Positions 28,659 through 38,018 are shown, counted from the first letter of the stretch. The stretch: 64,000 nucleotides of DNA from Winkia neuii (GCF_029011175.1 NZ_CP118946.1:1918680-1982679), one strand, 5' to 3'. Made by a program: numbers and translations. Notes: generated from the letters alone by a model not told the origin.

Positions 28659-29024
28659 ATGGCAACCCAAGAACTGACCATTGAAAACTTCCCACAGATT
28701 GTCGAAAAAGGCATTGTGTTCATCGATTTCTGGGCTACCTGGTGTGGCCCGTGCCGGCAGTTCTCGCCGATCTACGACAAGGTATCCGAGAAGCACCCGG
28801 ATATTGTGTTCGGCAAGGTAGACACCGATGCGCAGCAGGAACTGGCCGGGATGGCACAGGTACAGTCCATCCCAACCGTCATGGCATTCCGTGACGGTGT
28901 GGGCGTATTCCGCACTGCGGGCGTCATGTCCGCTTCCGAGCTGGAAGCGATTATTCAGCAGGTACGCGACCTGGACATGGACAAGGTTCGCGCCGAGGCG
29001 GAGGCTGCCGAAGAGCAGGCTTAG
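28659..29024 (+). CDS. trxA: Thioredoxin
   Basis: 121 residues with the redox motif WCGPC (Cys29 and Cys32) after VFIDFWATW, the conserved cis-proline in QSIPTVMAF, and a C-terminal acidic Ala/Glu tail of about 12 residues. It is a cytoplasmic disulfide reductant. An AAGGAG site stands seven bases before the ATG. It may be cotranscribed with pgm (50-base gap) and is followed by a hairpin. Confidence 0.95.
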   Translation: MATQELTIENFPQIVEKGIVFIDFWATWCGPCRQFSPIYDKVSEKHPDIVFGKVDTDAQQELAGMAQVQSIPTVMAFRDGVGVFRTAGVMSASELEAIIQQVRDLDMDKVRAEAEAAEEQA

Positions 29025-29040
29025 CCTCAGCAATACTTTC

Positions 29041-29085
29041 CGCCCGCCTGGACCCGGTCTTGTGACTGGTGAGCCCAGGCGGGCG
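29041..29085 (+). terminator. Probable terminator after trxA
   Basis: An 11-bp perfect inverted repeat (CGCCCGCCTGG and complement) with a 23-base loop lies 17 bases after the stop. The downstream T content is modest (TCTTGT), so termination strength is uncertain. Confidence 0.7.
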
Positions 29086-29142
29086 TCTTGTATAAGGATG
29101 TTTTCCGTTCAGGGCGAAGGTGGCGTTCTGGGGAGTGATTGG

Positions 29143-30138
29143 CTAGAGCTTGGCTATGCCAGCCGGCCCAATTTTGAATCCGCTACCGGTCTGGGCGTTC
29201 CAGCACTGGACGGATTCGCCCAAGCTAGTGCAAGCGAGCTTGCCGCTGGCGGCGCTCTGCCCGTCCTCTAGCGTCTGATATTCGGGATCGCGGGTTCCAC
29301 TTTCTACGCTGGTAACGCCTTGAATCTGCCCGGAAGAATCCATCACTCCGCGCAGGGGCCGGCCTTCTTCCCCACCGAATTCTTGGTGTTCATAAACCAG
29401 GCAAGCTACCCTGTTGGCATTAATTTGACAGGAGATGTTGCCGTTCCCGGTGGCAAAGCCGGGCATGGAATGTAGCGCGTCTTTAGGGATGGGGCTGGCA
29501 TCCGGAGTGGGTTCTTCTTCTGTGGTTGCCTCGGTTGTCTTGGTACTGGGGCTGCTGGGCTTGTGCTCCTCAGTCTGGCTTACTTGCGGGGCCTGCCCAT
29601 CCGGGATCCAGGTTTCTTCTTTATACGTCTTTTCCGTTACCTGCGGTTCGGCTGATCGCGAGGGCGAGGGCTCGGGGGAAGGCGTGCTCTTTTGCCGGTA
29701 CTTTTTGGTCTTTACGCTTGCGGACGGCGAAGAAGTGGGCTGGCTAGTCGTAGAGGTGGTAGGAGCCGTCATGGGAACTGACCGAGTGGGGGTGCGATGC
29801 GAGTCGATTACCGCCAGGGCAGCCCCGCCGATCCCGAGGCCGGCAACCAGCAAAACTACTGCCGTTATGGCGGTCGCCTTGGGCGCTTTGACGGATTTTT
29901 CTTTGGCCGGTTTCACTTCGGCTTTAGCGGGCTCATTCTTTGCCAGGGCGCCACTAATGGCTGAGGCGCCACCTGCTACGATGCCGTTTTTTGTGCGGGT
30001 AACGGTGGCAAATAATCCATCATTTCCCAGCCGCGATGCGCCACCTGTAGAAGGTTTTGCCGAAGAATTATTTTGGGCACGTGAGGTATAACCGACTTGT
30101 TCTGGCCGGTTTCCCTTTGTTGGTTCTACGTCACCCAC
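29143..30138 (-). CDS. Membrane-anchored protein with Ser/Thr/Pro-rich extracellular linker
   Basis: A 331-residue protein with a GTG start and no strong ribosome site. The N-terminal 120 residues are polar and cytoplasmic, ending in a Lys-rich segment (AEVKPAKEKSVKAPK). One membrane helix follows (AITAVVLLVAGLGIGGAAL), then about 100 residues rich in Ser, Thr, Pro and Glu, and a C-terminal domain with four Cys (ISCQIN, VACLVYE, LACTSLG, VQCWN) that could form two disulfides. The topology resembles actinobacterial wall-spanning sensor or adhesion proteins. I do not recognise the domain. Confidence 0.7.
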   Translation of the reverse strand: MGDVEPTKGNRPEQVGYTSRAQNNSSAKPSTGGASRLGNDGLFATVTRTKNGIVAGGASAISGALAKNEPAKAEVKPAKEKSVKAPKATAITAVVLLVAGLGIGGAALAVIDSHRTPTRSVPMTAPTTSTTSQPTSSPSASVKTKKYRQKSTPSPEPSPSRSAEPQVTEKTYKEETWIPDGQAPQVSQTEEHKPSSPSTKTTEATTEEEPTPDASPIPKDALHSMPGFATGNGNISCQINANRVACLVYEHQEFGGEEGRPLRGVMDSSGQIQGVTSVESGTRDPEYQTLEDGQSAASGKLACTSLGESVQCWNAQTGSGFKIGPAGIAKL

Positions 30139-30239
30139 AGTATGGAGGGTACAGGCAATCCTGTATGAAAGCTAGCGTAAGTGCTGCATCTAGCAGGAAA
30201 GTCGCCCTAGTTATTACCGTGGGCGTTAGCGCCGAGGCC

Positions 30240-30941
30240 CTAGTGGTGTACCGGGCAAGCACTTGCCCCGAATTCGTCCACCGCATGTTCTAGTGAGCCT
30301 GAACGACGCAGTTGTTCGAACACTGCCATTCCAGGCACGTTGATGACCTCGGCTGCCACCCCTACCGCACGCAAGATGAATGACTGTACGGACAGAATCA
30401 GATACTCGCGGGCCATTGGCTCCTTGGGGAGGGTTCGTCCCGCAAGCGTGGCGTTGATCAGCGAAACCAGGATTGTGGTGTCCTGTTCCGGAATCTGCTT
30501 GGATTCCATTAGCTCTTTCAGAAGCCGTTCAAGAATTGCCGCCACCTTGTCACCATGGTGGTGCAGTTTTTCTTCAGTTTCTTCGGAGACCACTTTGCGC
30601 AAGTCCCTGCCGGGCGCCAGCGAATAGGCGGCCCCCAGCTCAAGCTGACTGCGAATATAGACGCGCAGGCCGTGCACCGGATCCACAATGTGAGTCAGCG
30701 AGGCTTCCAGTTTTTGCGAATACTGTTCGGTTTCGTGGGCAATAAAAGCTAGGAGTAGCGCTTCCTTGTCTGGGAAGTGGTTGTACACAGCTGTGCGCCC
30801 AACGCCGGCAGTCTTGGCGATTTCGGCCATAGTTAAAGATTCGAAGGCACGTTCTGACAGCAATTCAGACAGAGCCTCGAAAAGGCGATTGCGTGTGCGC
30901 TGGCGATGTTCCGCCAGCGTCGATCCGATAATTTTGGGCAC
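30240..30941 (-). CDS. TetR/AcrR family transcriptional regulator
   Basis: A 233-residue protein. A basic N-terminus (HRQRTRNRLFEALSELL) leads into the TetR helix-turn-helix (LTMAEIAKTAGVGRTAVYNHFPDKEALLLAFI, about residues 36-67), followed by an all-helical ligand domain. It has the length of a normal dimeric repressor. The start is a GTG; an ATG-like codon nearby is out of frame. It is divergent from nothing obvious, so its target cannot be named from context; the iron operon to the right is too far away to assign it. Confidence 0.88.
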   Translation of the reverse strand: MPKIIGSTLAEHRQRTRNRLFEALSELLSERAFESLTMAEIAKTAGVGRTAVYNHFPDKEALLLAFIAHETEQYSQKLEASLTHIVDPVHGLRVYIRSQLELGAAYSLAPGRDLRKVVSEETEEKLHHHGDKVAAILERLLKELMESKQIPEQDTTILVSLINATLAGRTLPKEPMAREYLILSVQSFILRAVGVAAEVINVPGMAVFEQLRRSGSLEHAVDEFGASACPVHH

Positions 30942-30981
30942 TCTTACATTCTGCCAGTTTTATACGTAGATGACACCCTGT

Positions 30982-31476
30982 TCAGAAAAATTTCTTTGGC
31001 AACTTTGCCCACGCTTTTATGTAATGCCATGCGGCTTGCACAATAGGTTGGTCTGGGGCTAGCCAGGGCAATACGTGCGATTCACCTTCGGTTACCCACT
31101 TAAGAATGCTGTGCGAGCCGGTTGTGTGCGGCGTCTGCCCTGCCGGGTCCAGCACGGCGAAGAATACTCGCATGCGCATGTCGGCAAGGATTGGCCAGAA
31201 GCCGGTAGCGCCCTGCCCTTCTTGTTGGCGGGGCAGTAGTTCTGGGCCTACGCGCACTGTTATTTGCAATTCTTCTTGCAATTCTCTTTCGAGGGCGGCT
31301 GTGGGCGTTTCGCCCAGTTCAATTTTGCCGCCAGGGAATTCATATTGGCCTGCAAGGTCTTCTGGGTAGGAGCGGGCGGCAGCGAGGATCTTTTCTGGCG
31401 TGTTGGCGTCGTTTATGATCACTGCTGCGACGACTGTGCGAGGGGTGACGGCAAGGGGCGTGTTGTTTGTGTCCAT
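30982..31476 (-). CDS. Nudix hydrolase, MutT-like
   Basis: 164 residues from the ATG at 31476; the longer reading frame upstream runs antisense through the tRNA gene and was discarded. The Nudix box GKIELGETPTAALERELQEE (residues about 51-70) is complete, with EFPGG just before it. The arrangement suits an 8-oxo-dGTP/CTP pyrophosphohydrolase that cleans oxidised nucleotides, though other nucleoside diphosphate substrates are possible. It ends 40 bases before the TetR gene on the same strand and may be cotranscribed with it. Confidence 0.88.
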   Translation of the reverse strand: MDTNNTPLAVTPRTVVAAVIINDANTPEKILAAARSYPEDLAGQYEFPGGKIELGETPTAALERELQEELQITVRVGPELLPRQQEGQGATGFWPILADMRMRVFFAVLDPAGQTPHTTGSHSILKWVTEGESHVLPWLAPDQPIVQAAWHYIKAWAKLPKKFF

Positions 31477-31538
31477 TTTGTTTCGGTTTTGGCGTGCACG
31501 GTTCTGTTTTGCTATGCTACAACTCGACGCTAAGTAAT

Positions 31539-31612
31539 GCGGGTGTAGTTCATCGGTAGAACGACAGCTTCCCAAGCTGTAAAGGCGGGTTCGATTCCCG
31601 TCACCCGCTCCA
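31539..31612 (+). tRNA. tRNA-Gly(CCC)
   Basis: Complete cloverleaf: acceptor stem GCGGGTG/CACCCGC, D-arm GTTC...GAAC, anticodon stem ACAGC/GCTGT with loop TTCCCAA (anticodon CCC at 31571-31573), and T-arm GCGGG-TTCGATT-CCCGT. The body ends at 31609 and the CCA end is encoded. Confidence 0.95.
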
Positions 31613-31637
31613 CTATGACGTCGAAAATGATAAGTAG

Positions 31638-31756
31638 GCGTTTGCGTTAGCGAGTACACCCCAAGGGGGTCAAAACGTTAGCGAGTGTATAGCGCGTTTT
31701 CCCTGACCTGCAGAAACGCTTTCCTCTCTTTTGGTTGAGCGAGCGTTTGCGTTAGC
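31638..31756. repeat. Short direct repeats between tRNA-Gly and the ECF gene
   Basis: GCGTTTGCGTTAGC occurs at 31638-31651 and again at 31743-31756, the second copy covering the stop codon of the ecfA gene. A related CGTTAGCGAGT occurs at 31645 and 31676. They flank about 90 non-coding bases. They could be a recombination scar or spurious short repeats; no function is clear. Confidence 0.5.
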
Positions 31757-33143
31757 AGGCGTTGATTTGGTCGAGGCGGACGCTGTGGTCGGCGACCTCG
31801 GTAACGAGTTCAGCGTCGTGGGTGATGACGATGACGACGGCACCGGTGTCAGCGAGTTTACGCATTACTCGGGAAATCGCGACCAGGTGCTTGTAGCCAA
31901 CACCGGACGTGGGCTCGTCGAAGATGTAAACTTTCTTGTTCGCAGCCAGTGCTGTAGCAATAAGCAGGCGTTGGCGTTGCCCGCCAGAGAGTGCTTGGGG
32001 ATGATCAGCCTCGTGGTCGGCAAGGTCGAGTTCTGCAAGGATCGCGTGGGCATCGATGTGTTGCTTTTCGGCTTTGGTCGTGCCGAGCGTGACTTCGTCG
32101 ATGACGGTATCTGAGAACAACTGTCGGGTAGGGTCTTGCATCACAAGGTAGGCGTCACGGCTGGTGAATTTTTGTCCGCCGAGTGTGATGGATGCATGTT
32201 TGGCTTTTTCTAGTCCGCAAACAATGCGTGCCAGAGTTGATTTCCCTGAACCGCACGGGCCAAGGAGTGCCGTGATTTTCCCTGCCGGAAACAACACGTG
32301 GTTAATATTGAGGACTGTGTTTCCGTGGCGGTAGGCAAAGGCGAGGTTGTCGATCGTGAGCCCTTCACCTTCTGGTTCGGGCAGGCTCGGCATGGATACG
32401 GGCACTAGGGATCGCAGTCCAAGCTGTTTGCGCTCCTCATCCGAGGTAGCGTAGAACTCTTCGCCGGTTGCGGTGAGGGCGATCTTGCCTTTGTCGAAGC
32501 AGTAAACGCGGTCGACGATCCCAGCAAGGAAACTCAGCCGGTGTTCAGCAATGATGATGGTGTGTCCATCAGCTTTGAGCCTGGCGATGAGTGTGGCGAG
32601 TTGGTCGATAACGTCAGCTGAGAGGTTCGCGGTCGGCTCGTCAAAGACAATCAGCGACGTGTTGTTGCACATGGCGACGGCGCAGGCCACGCGTTGCATC
32701 TGTCCGCCTGATAGTTGTGTGACGCGGGATTCCAACAGGTCGGCGATACCTAACTCGGCTGCAACCTCGTCAATGCGGGCACAGATCTCCTGCGGGTCGC
32801 GGCCGAGATTTTCTGGGCCGAAGGCGAGTTCTTGACGCACGTGAGTGGTGTAGAACTGGGTGCGCGGGTTTTGAAACACTGTCGAACAGTGGTGGGCAAG
32901 CTCTGATAAATCTACTCGTGCCACGTCAATGTCGTCGACTGTGACGCTTCCGGTAAGGTCGCCGTCGTGGAAGTGCGGGATGAGCCCGTTAAACAGCCGC
33001 AACGCGGTGGTTTTCCCCGACCCTGACGCACCACACAGCAAGGTGACGGTTCCAGGTGTGATGGTGATGGTTACGTCATTGATTGAGGGGTGGTCTGCTC
33101 CCCGATAGGTGAAGGTGACCCCAGTTGCTTGGGCTGTTGTCAT
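31752..33143 (-). CDS. ECF transporter ATPase, two ABC domains fused (EcfA1-EcfA2 type)
   Basis: 463 residues from the ATG that overlaps the ecfT stop (ATGA). It has two complete ABC ATPase domains: the first with LCGASGSGKTTAL, LSGGQMQRVAC and LIVFDEPTANL; the second with LLGPCGSGKSTL, LSGGQRQRLLI and YIFDEPTSGV. Fused A1-A2 proteins power energy-coupling-factor importers. It is the last gene of a five-gene minus-strand operon. With the S and T components next to it the importer is complete and dedicated. Confidence 0.92.
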   Translation of the reverse strand: MTTAQATGVTFTYRGADHPSINDVTITITPGTVTLLCGASGSGKTTALRLFNGLIPHFHDGDLTGSVTVDDIDVARVDLSELAHHCSTVFQNPRTQFYTTHVRQELAFGPENLGRDPQEICARIDEVAAELGIADLLESRVTQLSGGQMQRVACAVAMCNNTSLIVFDEPTANLSADVIDQLATLIARLKADGHTIIIAEHRLSFLAGIVDRVYCFDKGKIALTATGEEFYATSDEERKQLGLRSLVPVSMPSLPEPEGEGLTIDNLAFAYRHGNTVLNINHVLFPAGKITALLGPCGSGKSTLARIVCGLEKAKHASITLGGQKFTSRDAYLVMQDPTRQLFSDTVIDEVTLGTTKAEKQHIDAHAILAELDLADHEADHPQALSGGQRQRLLIATALAANKKVYIFDEPTSGVGYKHLVAISRVMRKLADTGAVVIVITHDAELVTEVADHSVRLDQINAC

Positions 33144-33826
33144 AGGACGATTCTCCATATCGCGAAGCTGATAACGATGAGCAGAATGACCGCGTCGATC
33201 ACACGGAATTTCACGACCGTGACTGAGGTGGGCTTTGCGGTTCCGCCCAGTCCGCGTACAAGGGCAGCAGATGCCAGTTCGTCTCCGCTGCGTACCACGG
33301 TCGATAACAGCGGGATTGTGAAGTACTGGGCCGCACGCAGGGAAAGCGCGGACATGCCGCGTAGTTTCATGGCATCTGAGATCGCTTTAACCTCGTGGCC
33401 GATCACGGGCAGCACACGTAACGCGACTGAGATCGGGATCGTGAAACAGGTCGGGATTCGTGAGCTGGCGAGTGCTTTTTGCAAGGTGGCAGGTCGGATC
33501 ACACCGATCGCGTAGGCTCCCATTCCTGCGCTGACACTGAATCGCCACATCCACTGCAAAAACAGCACGAGGAACGCGCTGGCCGTTGACTTCCACACCA
33601 GTGGTATCACGAAGACGAGTGTGCCGAGAGCCGCAAACGTGGCCAGGTAGACGGCAACCCAGCTCGGGCGCACGAGCGTGTTGGGGTTGATCGTAGCGCT
33701 CGCCAGCATCACGGCGGCGAATCCGCCCAGAGCACACACGAACCACGGCGAGTAGGCACTGTAGATCGTGGTGGAGACGATGACGAGCGCTACGATAATC
33801 GTGCGCGGGTCGGGAAGTTTAGACAA
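33140..33826 (-). CDS. ECF transporter transmembrane component T
   Basis: About 228 residues. Membrane helices at the N-terminus (TIIVALVIVSTTIYSA and following) are followed by the coupling helices with the typical Ala-Arg-Gly signatures, here as LRGMSALSLRA and ALVRGLGG. EcfT transmits ATPase movement to the substrate-binding S protein. Start uncertain: the frame extends upstream to a TTG at 33889 inside the S gene, but the LPDPRT sequence expected near the family's N-terminus favours the TTG at 33826, which overlaps the S gene's stop. Confidence 0.85.
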   Translation of the reverse strand: MSKLPDPRTIIVALVIVSTTIYSAYSPWFVCALGGFAAVMLASATINPNTLVRPSWVAVYLATFAALGTLVFVIPLVWKSTASAFLVLFLQWMWRFSVSAGMGAYAIGVIRPATLQKALASSRIPTCFTIPISVALRVLPVIGHEVKAISDAMKLRGMSALSLRAAQYFTIPLLSTVVRSGDELASAALVRGLGGTAKPTSVTVVKFRVIDAVILLIVISFAIWRIVL

Positions 33827-34415
33827 GACCGGCCCGTTCAAAGTGTTTGCGCGCCACCCGGGTTCCCAACAGACCAGCAAGCCAGCCAACGATGAGCATC
33901 ACGACGAAGAAGCCCAACAGAATCGGAATCGTGACAACCTGCGCCATCTTCGCGGCATACTCGGCACCCATTTGTTCGGCGATCTGCGACATATATGCGT
34001 CTTGGTTCATAAATAGCGGAATCCACGGGGAAACATAGATCGGCAGGATAAACAGTGCATATGCCAGCGGAACGCGAACCTTCACGCTCTTCGGCCCCTT
34101 GGTGATGACTAGGTCGGCGAGCAGGCCGAATACAGCGGCCACCGCGACGCCGCCCACCCAGTGGCCGGTCACGAAAAAGAGGATTTCGATGATAATCAGC
34201 ATGATTGTCAACGCCCCCATCTTCGGAGTGCGTGCTGTGAACAGCGCAAAGACGATGCCGTTAACGAGGATAGAAAGCAAGAAACCGGCATACATGGCGG
34301 CGGGGATGAACCCGAGCATTCCGAATGCAAACACGATGACGAACATCAAAGCGGTGAAGACGCCAATGTTGATGAAGTCGCGCGCGTTGAGGCGCGAAGA
34401 TGTGGGTGTGGACAT
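33819..34415 (-). CDS. ECF transporter substrate-binding component S (MptD family)
   Basis: 198 residues from the ATG at 34415, preceded by GAAAGGA. It has five or six hydrophobic helices, starting FINIGVFTALMFVIVFAFG, which matches the MptD/TIGR02185 group of S components. The long loop PLFMNQDAYMSQIAEQMG lies between late helices. The S component gives specificity; members are mostly uncharacterised, and related ECF systems have been linked to haem or iron-chelate import, which would suit the iron-box promoter of this operon. The exact ligand is not determined here. Confidence 0.85.
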   Translation of the reverse strand: MSTPTSSRLNARDFINIGVFTALMFVIVFAFGMLGFIPAAMYAGFLLSILVNGIVFALFTARTPKMGALTIMLIIIEILFFVTGHWVGGVAVAAVFGLLADLVITKGPKSVKVRVPLAYALFILPIYVSPWIPLFMNQDAYMSQIAEQMGAEYAAKMAQVVTIPILLGFFVVMLIVGWLAGLLGTRVARKHFERAGLV

Positions 34416-34450
34416 AGTTTTTCCTTTCATGTGCTTATACGTACTGTGTT

Positions 34451-36199
34451 TTAGACGAGTTGCCATCCGGCTGCGTTGATGCGTTCTTGCCAGAAATCAC
34501 GGTATTGACCTGGCTGGTTGACCAACTCGTCGTGGAACCCGAGCTGAGCGATACGCCCACCGTGGGAGAGCACAATGATTTGGTCAGCTTGGCGAATGGT
34601 TTCAAGTTTGTGGGCGATGACAATCAGCGTGGAGTGTTTGCGTAGCTCATTCAGCGCCGCAACAATATTGGCTTCATTTTCCGCGTCCAACGCGCTGGTG
34701 GCCTCATCGAACAGCACGATCGGGGCCTTCTTCACCAAGGCGCGAGCGATGGACACTCGTTGGCGTTCCCCACCTGACAGTGCACGCCCGCCAGCACCCG
34801 CCAATGAATTCCAGCCGTCTGGGAGGCGGTTGACGATTTCCGTCACGCCCGACAGGTCAGCGGCCCACCTGATTTCTTCATCGGTGGCTTCGGGGTTGCC
34901 AAGGCGAATGTTGGCTTCGAGAGTGTCGTTGAATAAGTAGACGTCTTGGAAGACCAGAGATATCTGGCGCATCAAATCTTCGGTGGTCTGCTCGCGCACG
35001 TCCACTTCGCCAACGCGCACGCTGCCGGACTGCACATCCCAGAAACGTGCAACCAACCGGGCGATCGTCGTCTTCCCGCACCCAGATGGACCAACCAGGG
35101 CACACATGCCGCCTTGCGGGACATGGAAGGAAATATCACGGAGAACCGGGGTGTCCGGATCGTAGCTGAAGGTGACGTCCTCGAAACGAACATCACCAGG
35201 GGCGTTTATCGGTGTGGAGGCATCGGGTTCGGACAGTTCGGGGGCATCCATGACCTTGTCGACGTGGTTCATCTGCTGGCGGCGTTCTTCCAGCCCGGTC
35301 ATGCAGCCACCGATGTCTTGGAGCATAGTGGTGAACCGCAGGCACATGCCGATTGTGACCACGGCGTTCAGCGCATTCATTTGCCCGCCGAGGGCGAGTT
35401 GGGCGGTCAGCCAGATCATCACCACAATGAGCGCTTGGACGAACATTCCATTAATCAGGTTCGCTAATGTTTCGATCCACAATGCTTTGCGGCTTTTGCG
35501 GTCAGCCTGTTTGAATGCCCGATCAAGGGCCGGGTAGTCGTCGGCGACATGGCAGGAGCGCAGCGCGCCTTGGCAGGTGGCGAATTCGACCATGCGAGCC
35601 GCCAACTCTGACTCGGCTGGTTCGGAAACCTGCTTACCTTTATCAAGAAGCACGCGGGAGATATGGAGGAAGGCGAGCATGATCGGGAAGGCGATCGTCA
35701 AGGTCAGTCCCAGTCGCCAATCCCAGAACCAGGTTCCCACAGTGATCACCAGCACGGCTGAGAGTTTTTGGACGAGGGAGAAAATGAAATGTGCCGCCGA
35801 CTCGCCCAGGTTCATCATTTCCTGGGTGACCATGCGCGACAGCCGTCCAGAGCTACCCGAATCGAACACTCCCAACGGTAGGCGGGCTACCTTGTTGCCG
35901 ACCGCTTGGTGGACGTCGTGAATGAATCCGAGCGCGCCGATATAGCCGGTGCGCATGCCATAAAACTCCGTGCCCACGCCCAGCATCGCGATCACCGCCA
36001 AGGCGATGAGCCAGCCCGAAAACGACAGCCCCCACACCGGCATTCCGGTTGCTAGGGCACTTGCTGCGGGAAGCAGAGTCAGCAGGGCAAAGCCGTGACA
36101 CAGTCCTGAGACCGCACCCCACGCTTGACCGACCGAGAGGTCTCGCCACGAGGCGGGTTCCATCAAACGCTTAAAGCGTGGCAGCAATAGTTGATTCAT
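34451..36199 (-). CDS. ABC transporter, fused permease-ATPase (IrtB/YbtQ-like)
   Basis: 582 residues from the ATG at 36199, which has GAGGAG eight bases upstream and overlaps the preceding gene's stop (ATGA). Six membrane helices (residues 1-320) precede an ATPase domain with LVGPSGCGKTTI, LSGGERQRVS and IVLFDEATSALD. It forms a heterodimer with the partner encoded just upstream. The exporter fold without a periplasmic binding protein, in an iron-regulated operon, is the IrtAB/YbtPQ arrangement, in which the proteins import iron-siderophores. Transport direction is inferred from that family. Confidence 0.88.
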   Translation of the reverse strand: MNQLLLPRFKRLMEPASWRDLSVGQAWGAVSGLCHGFALLTLLPAASALATGMPVWGLSFSGWLIALAVIAMLGVGTEFYGMRTGYIGALGFIHDVHQAVGNKVARLPLGVFDSGSSGRLSRMVTQEMMNLGESAAHFIFSLVQKLSAVLVITVGTWFWDWRLGLTLTIAFPIMLAFLHISRVLLDKGKQVSEPAESELAARMVEFATCQGALRSCHVADDYPALDRAFKQADRKSRKALWIETLANLINGMFVQALIVVMIWLTAQLALGGQMNALNAVVTIGMCLRFTTMLQDIGGCMTGLEERRQQMNHVDKVMDAPELSEPDASTPINAPGDVRFEDVTFSYDPDTPVLRDISFHVPQGGMCALVGPSGCGKTTIARLVARFWDVQSGSVRVGEVDVREQTTEDLMRQISLVFQDVYLFNDTLEANIRLGNPEATDEEIRWAADLSGVTEIVNRLPDGWNSLAGAGGRALSGGERQRVSIARALVKKAPIVLFDEATSALDAENEANIVAALNELRKHSTLIVIAHKLETIRQADQIIVLSHGGRIAQLGFHDELVNQPGQYRDFWQERINAAGWQLV

Positions 36200-37983
36200 C
36201 GTGTCATCTCCTCGCATGCACCTTGGGCAAGAAGTGCCTGATAGTGCGCATTACCCAACAGCTCGTCGTGTTTACCGACCACAGCAATGCGCCCGCGTTC
36301 CATGACGACGATTTGGTCTGCCCCTCTGATCGAGGCCAGTCGGTGGGCGATCACAATCACGGTTCTGCCTTTGGCAAGAGTCGAGAGAGCTTGTTGGATT
36401 TTCGATTCCGATTCCGGGTCCGCCATCGCCGTCGCCTCGTCCAGCACCAACACTGGGGCATCAACCATAAGCGCCCGGGCGATTGCGATACGGGCTGCCT
36501 GCCCGCCCGAAACGTGGGTATCCTCCCCCAACACGGTGTCGTAACCATCTGGCAGGCTCATGATGAACTCGTCGATCTGCGCTGCCCGCGCCGCCTGCCG
36601 CACCTGATCCAAGGTTGCGTCTGGCGCGCCCAGGGAAATGTTGTTGTGGATGGTGTCACGAATAAGCTGTGCATCTTGCAGAACGAATGCAACCGTCGAA
36701 TACAACACATCCTGGGAAATGTTCTTTAGATCAACCCCGCCGATAGTGATCATGCCAGCGTCCGGGTCATCGAAGCGGGCCATTAGACTTGCCAACGTCG
36801 ATTTGCCCGCACCCGACGGGCCAACCAGCGCGGTCACTGTGCCTGCCGGAATGCTCAGGCTTACCTCGTCTAATGCCTGGGTGTCGTCATAGGCATACGA
36901 CACACCCCGAATCTCGATATCATGACCGTGTGGTGTCTGTGGTGCATCGGGTTGGCTCAATGCCGGTAGCTCCATAACCGCAACGAGGCGCACCGCAGCC
37001 GATCCCGCAAGCTGGTAAGACCAGGCGATTGTCGCGACCGTCATCAACGCTCCCGGCAGCACCAAGGCAATCAACGTCGTCGCTATCACCTCGTAGATGC
37101 TCACCCAACCGGCGTTCATCATCAACGCGCCACCGCCAAGGTTCACGATCAACAACACCGGAATCGACACCCACGAAAATGAGGCGACCGACATCGACAC
37201 CAGCGGCATACACCACGCCCGGTAGAACTTAGAAAACTCGTTAGCTGCATCTAAATAGGCTTTATGTGCTTGGCCAACCTTGCCGAACGCTTTCACCACT
37301 GAGATACCGGCAACGAACTCGGCCATCGTTGCCGAAACCTGAGCGAGCTTGGTGTCCATTTGCGCGGTCTTCTCATTCATCCCACGCATCGACGTACCAT
37401 ACATGCCCACATAAAGCGGGATCGTCGCAATCGACAGCAACGCGAGTCGCCAATCCACCACAAACGCATACATCAACAAGGCGAGCGGGGATACGATCGC
37501 GTTCAGTTTCTCTATCGGCCCGTGCGCGATTACTGTGTGCACCGTGGCCGTATCATCCTGAATGGTCTTGCGAATCTTCCCCTCACCCTCGCGGGTAAAC
37601 CACGACAGCGGAGCAGTCGACATTCGGGCGGCAATTTGCCGACGCATCTGATTACGCAACGACAGGTCAATAAAATGCGTCACGCCCAATGCAACAAAAT
37701 ATAGGGTCAACCGGGTCATGTATGCGCTGACGAGGAGCATGACGATCCAGTTCACCCGCGCCGGGTCCACCTGGTCTTGCATAAGTTCTCTGCCAAGCTC
37801 CACCAGAGCCACATACGGGGCAATAGCCAACACACCAGAGAGAAAAGCCAAAACCTGCGCGACGAACAGCTTGCCTTTCACCGGCTGCGATAGCTGACGA
37901 ATCGCGTTCTGGCCAGCGACAGATTTTTCCTTCGCGGACCCATACTCACCTTCAACAACCTGATCCGTTACACTATCGTTCAC
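36196..37983 (-). CDS. ABC transporter, fused permease-ATPase (IrtA/YbtP-like), first gene of iron-regulated operon
   Basis: 595 residues from the GTG at 37983, chosen for AAGAAGGA about ten bases upstream; the frame itself runs on to a TTG at 38007 that lies inside the operator and is unlikely. Six membrane helices are followed by an ATPase with LVGPSGAGKSTL, signature VSGGQAARIA and LDEATAMADPESE, the last being typical of the IrtAB/YbtPQ group. It pairs with the next gene. A DtxR-like box sits 17-35 bases upstream of the start. Confidence 0.88.
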   Translation of the reverse strand: MNDSVTDQVVEGEYGSAKEKSVAGQNAIRQLSQPVKGKLFVAQVLAFLSGVLAIAPYVALVELGRELMQDQVDPARVNWIVMLLVSAYMTRLTLYFVALGVTHFIDLSLRNQMRRQIAARMSTAPLSWFTREGEGKIRKTIQDDTATVHTVIAHGPIEKLNAIVSPLALLMYAFVVDWRLALLSIATIPLYVGMYGTSMRGMNEKTAQMDTKLAQVSATMAEFVAGISVVKAFGKVGQAHKAYLDAANEFSKFYRAWCMPLVSMSVASFSWVSIPVLLIVNLGGGALMMNAGWVSIYEVIATTLIALVLPGALMTVATIAWSYQLAGSAAVRLVAVMELPALSQPDAPQTPHGHDIEIRGVSYAYDDTQALDEVSLSIPAGTVTALVGPSGAGKSTLASLMARFDDPDAGMITIGGVDLKNISQDVLYSTVAFVLQDAQLIRDTIHNNISLGAPDATLDQVRQAARAAQIDEFIMSLPDGYDTVLGEDTHVSGGQAARIAIARALMVDAPVLVLDEATAMADPESESKIQQALSTLAKGRTVIVIAHRLASIRGADQIVVMERGRIAVVGKHDELLGNAHYQALLAQGACEEMTR

Positions 37984-37999
37984 GTAAACACCATCCTTC

Positions 38000-38018
38000 T
38001 TAGGCAAGGCTAACCTTA
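38000..38018 (-). promoter_or_regulatory. DtxR/IdeR-like iron box
   Basis: The 19-base palindrome TTAGGCAAGGCTAACCTTA agrees at 16 of 19 positions with the DtxR/IdeR consensus TTAGGTTAGGCTAACCTAA. It ends 17 bases before the GTG of the first ABC gene and overlaps the proposed -10 element, so bound Fe-repressor would block transcription in iron-rich cells. Confidence 0.75.

Noticed and set aside
31477..31659. Upstream extension of the Nudix gene
   Set aside because: It would run antisense through tRNA-Gly; the ATG at 31476 gives a normal Nudix length.
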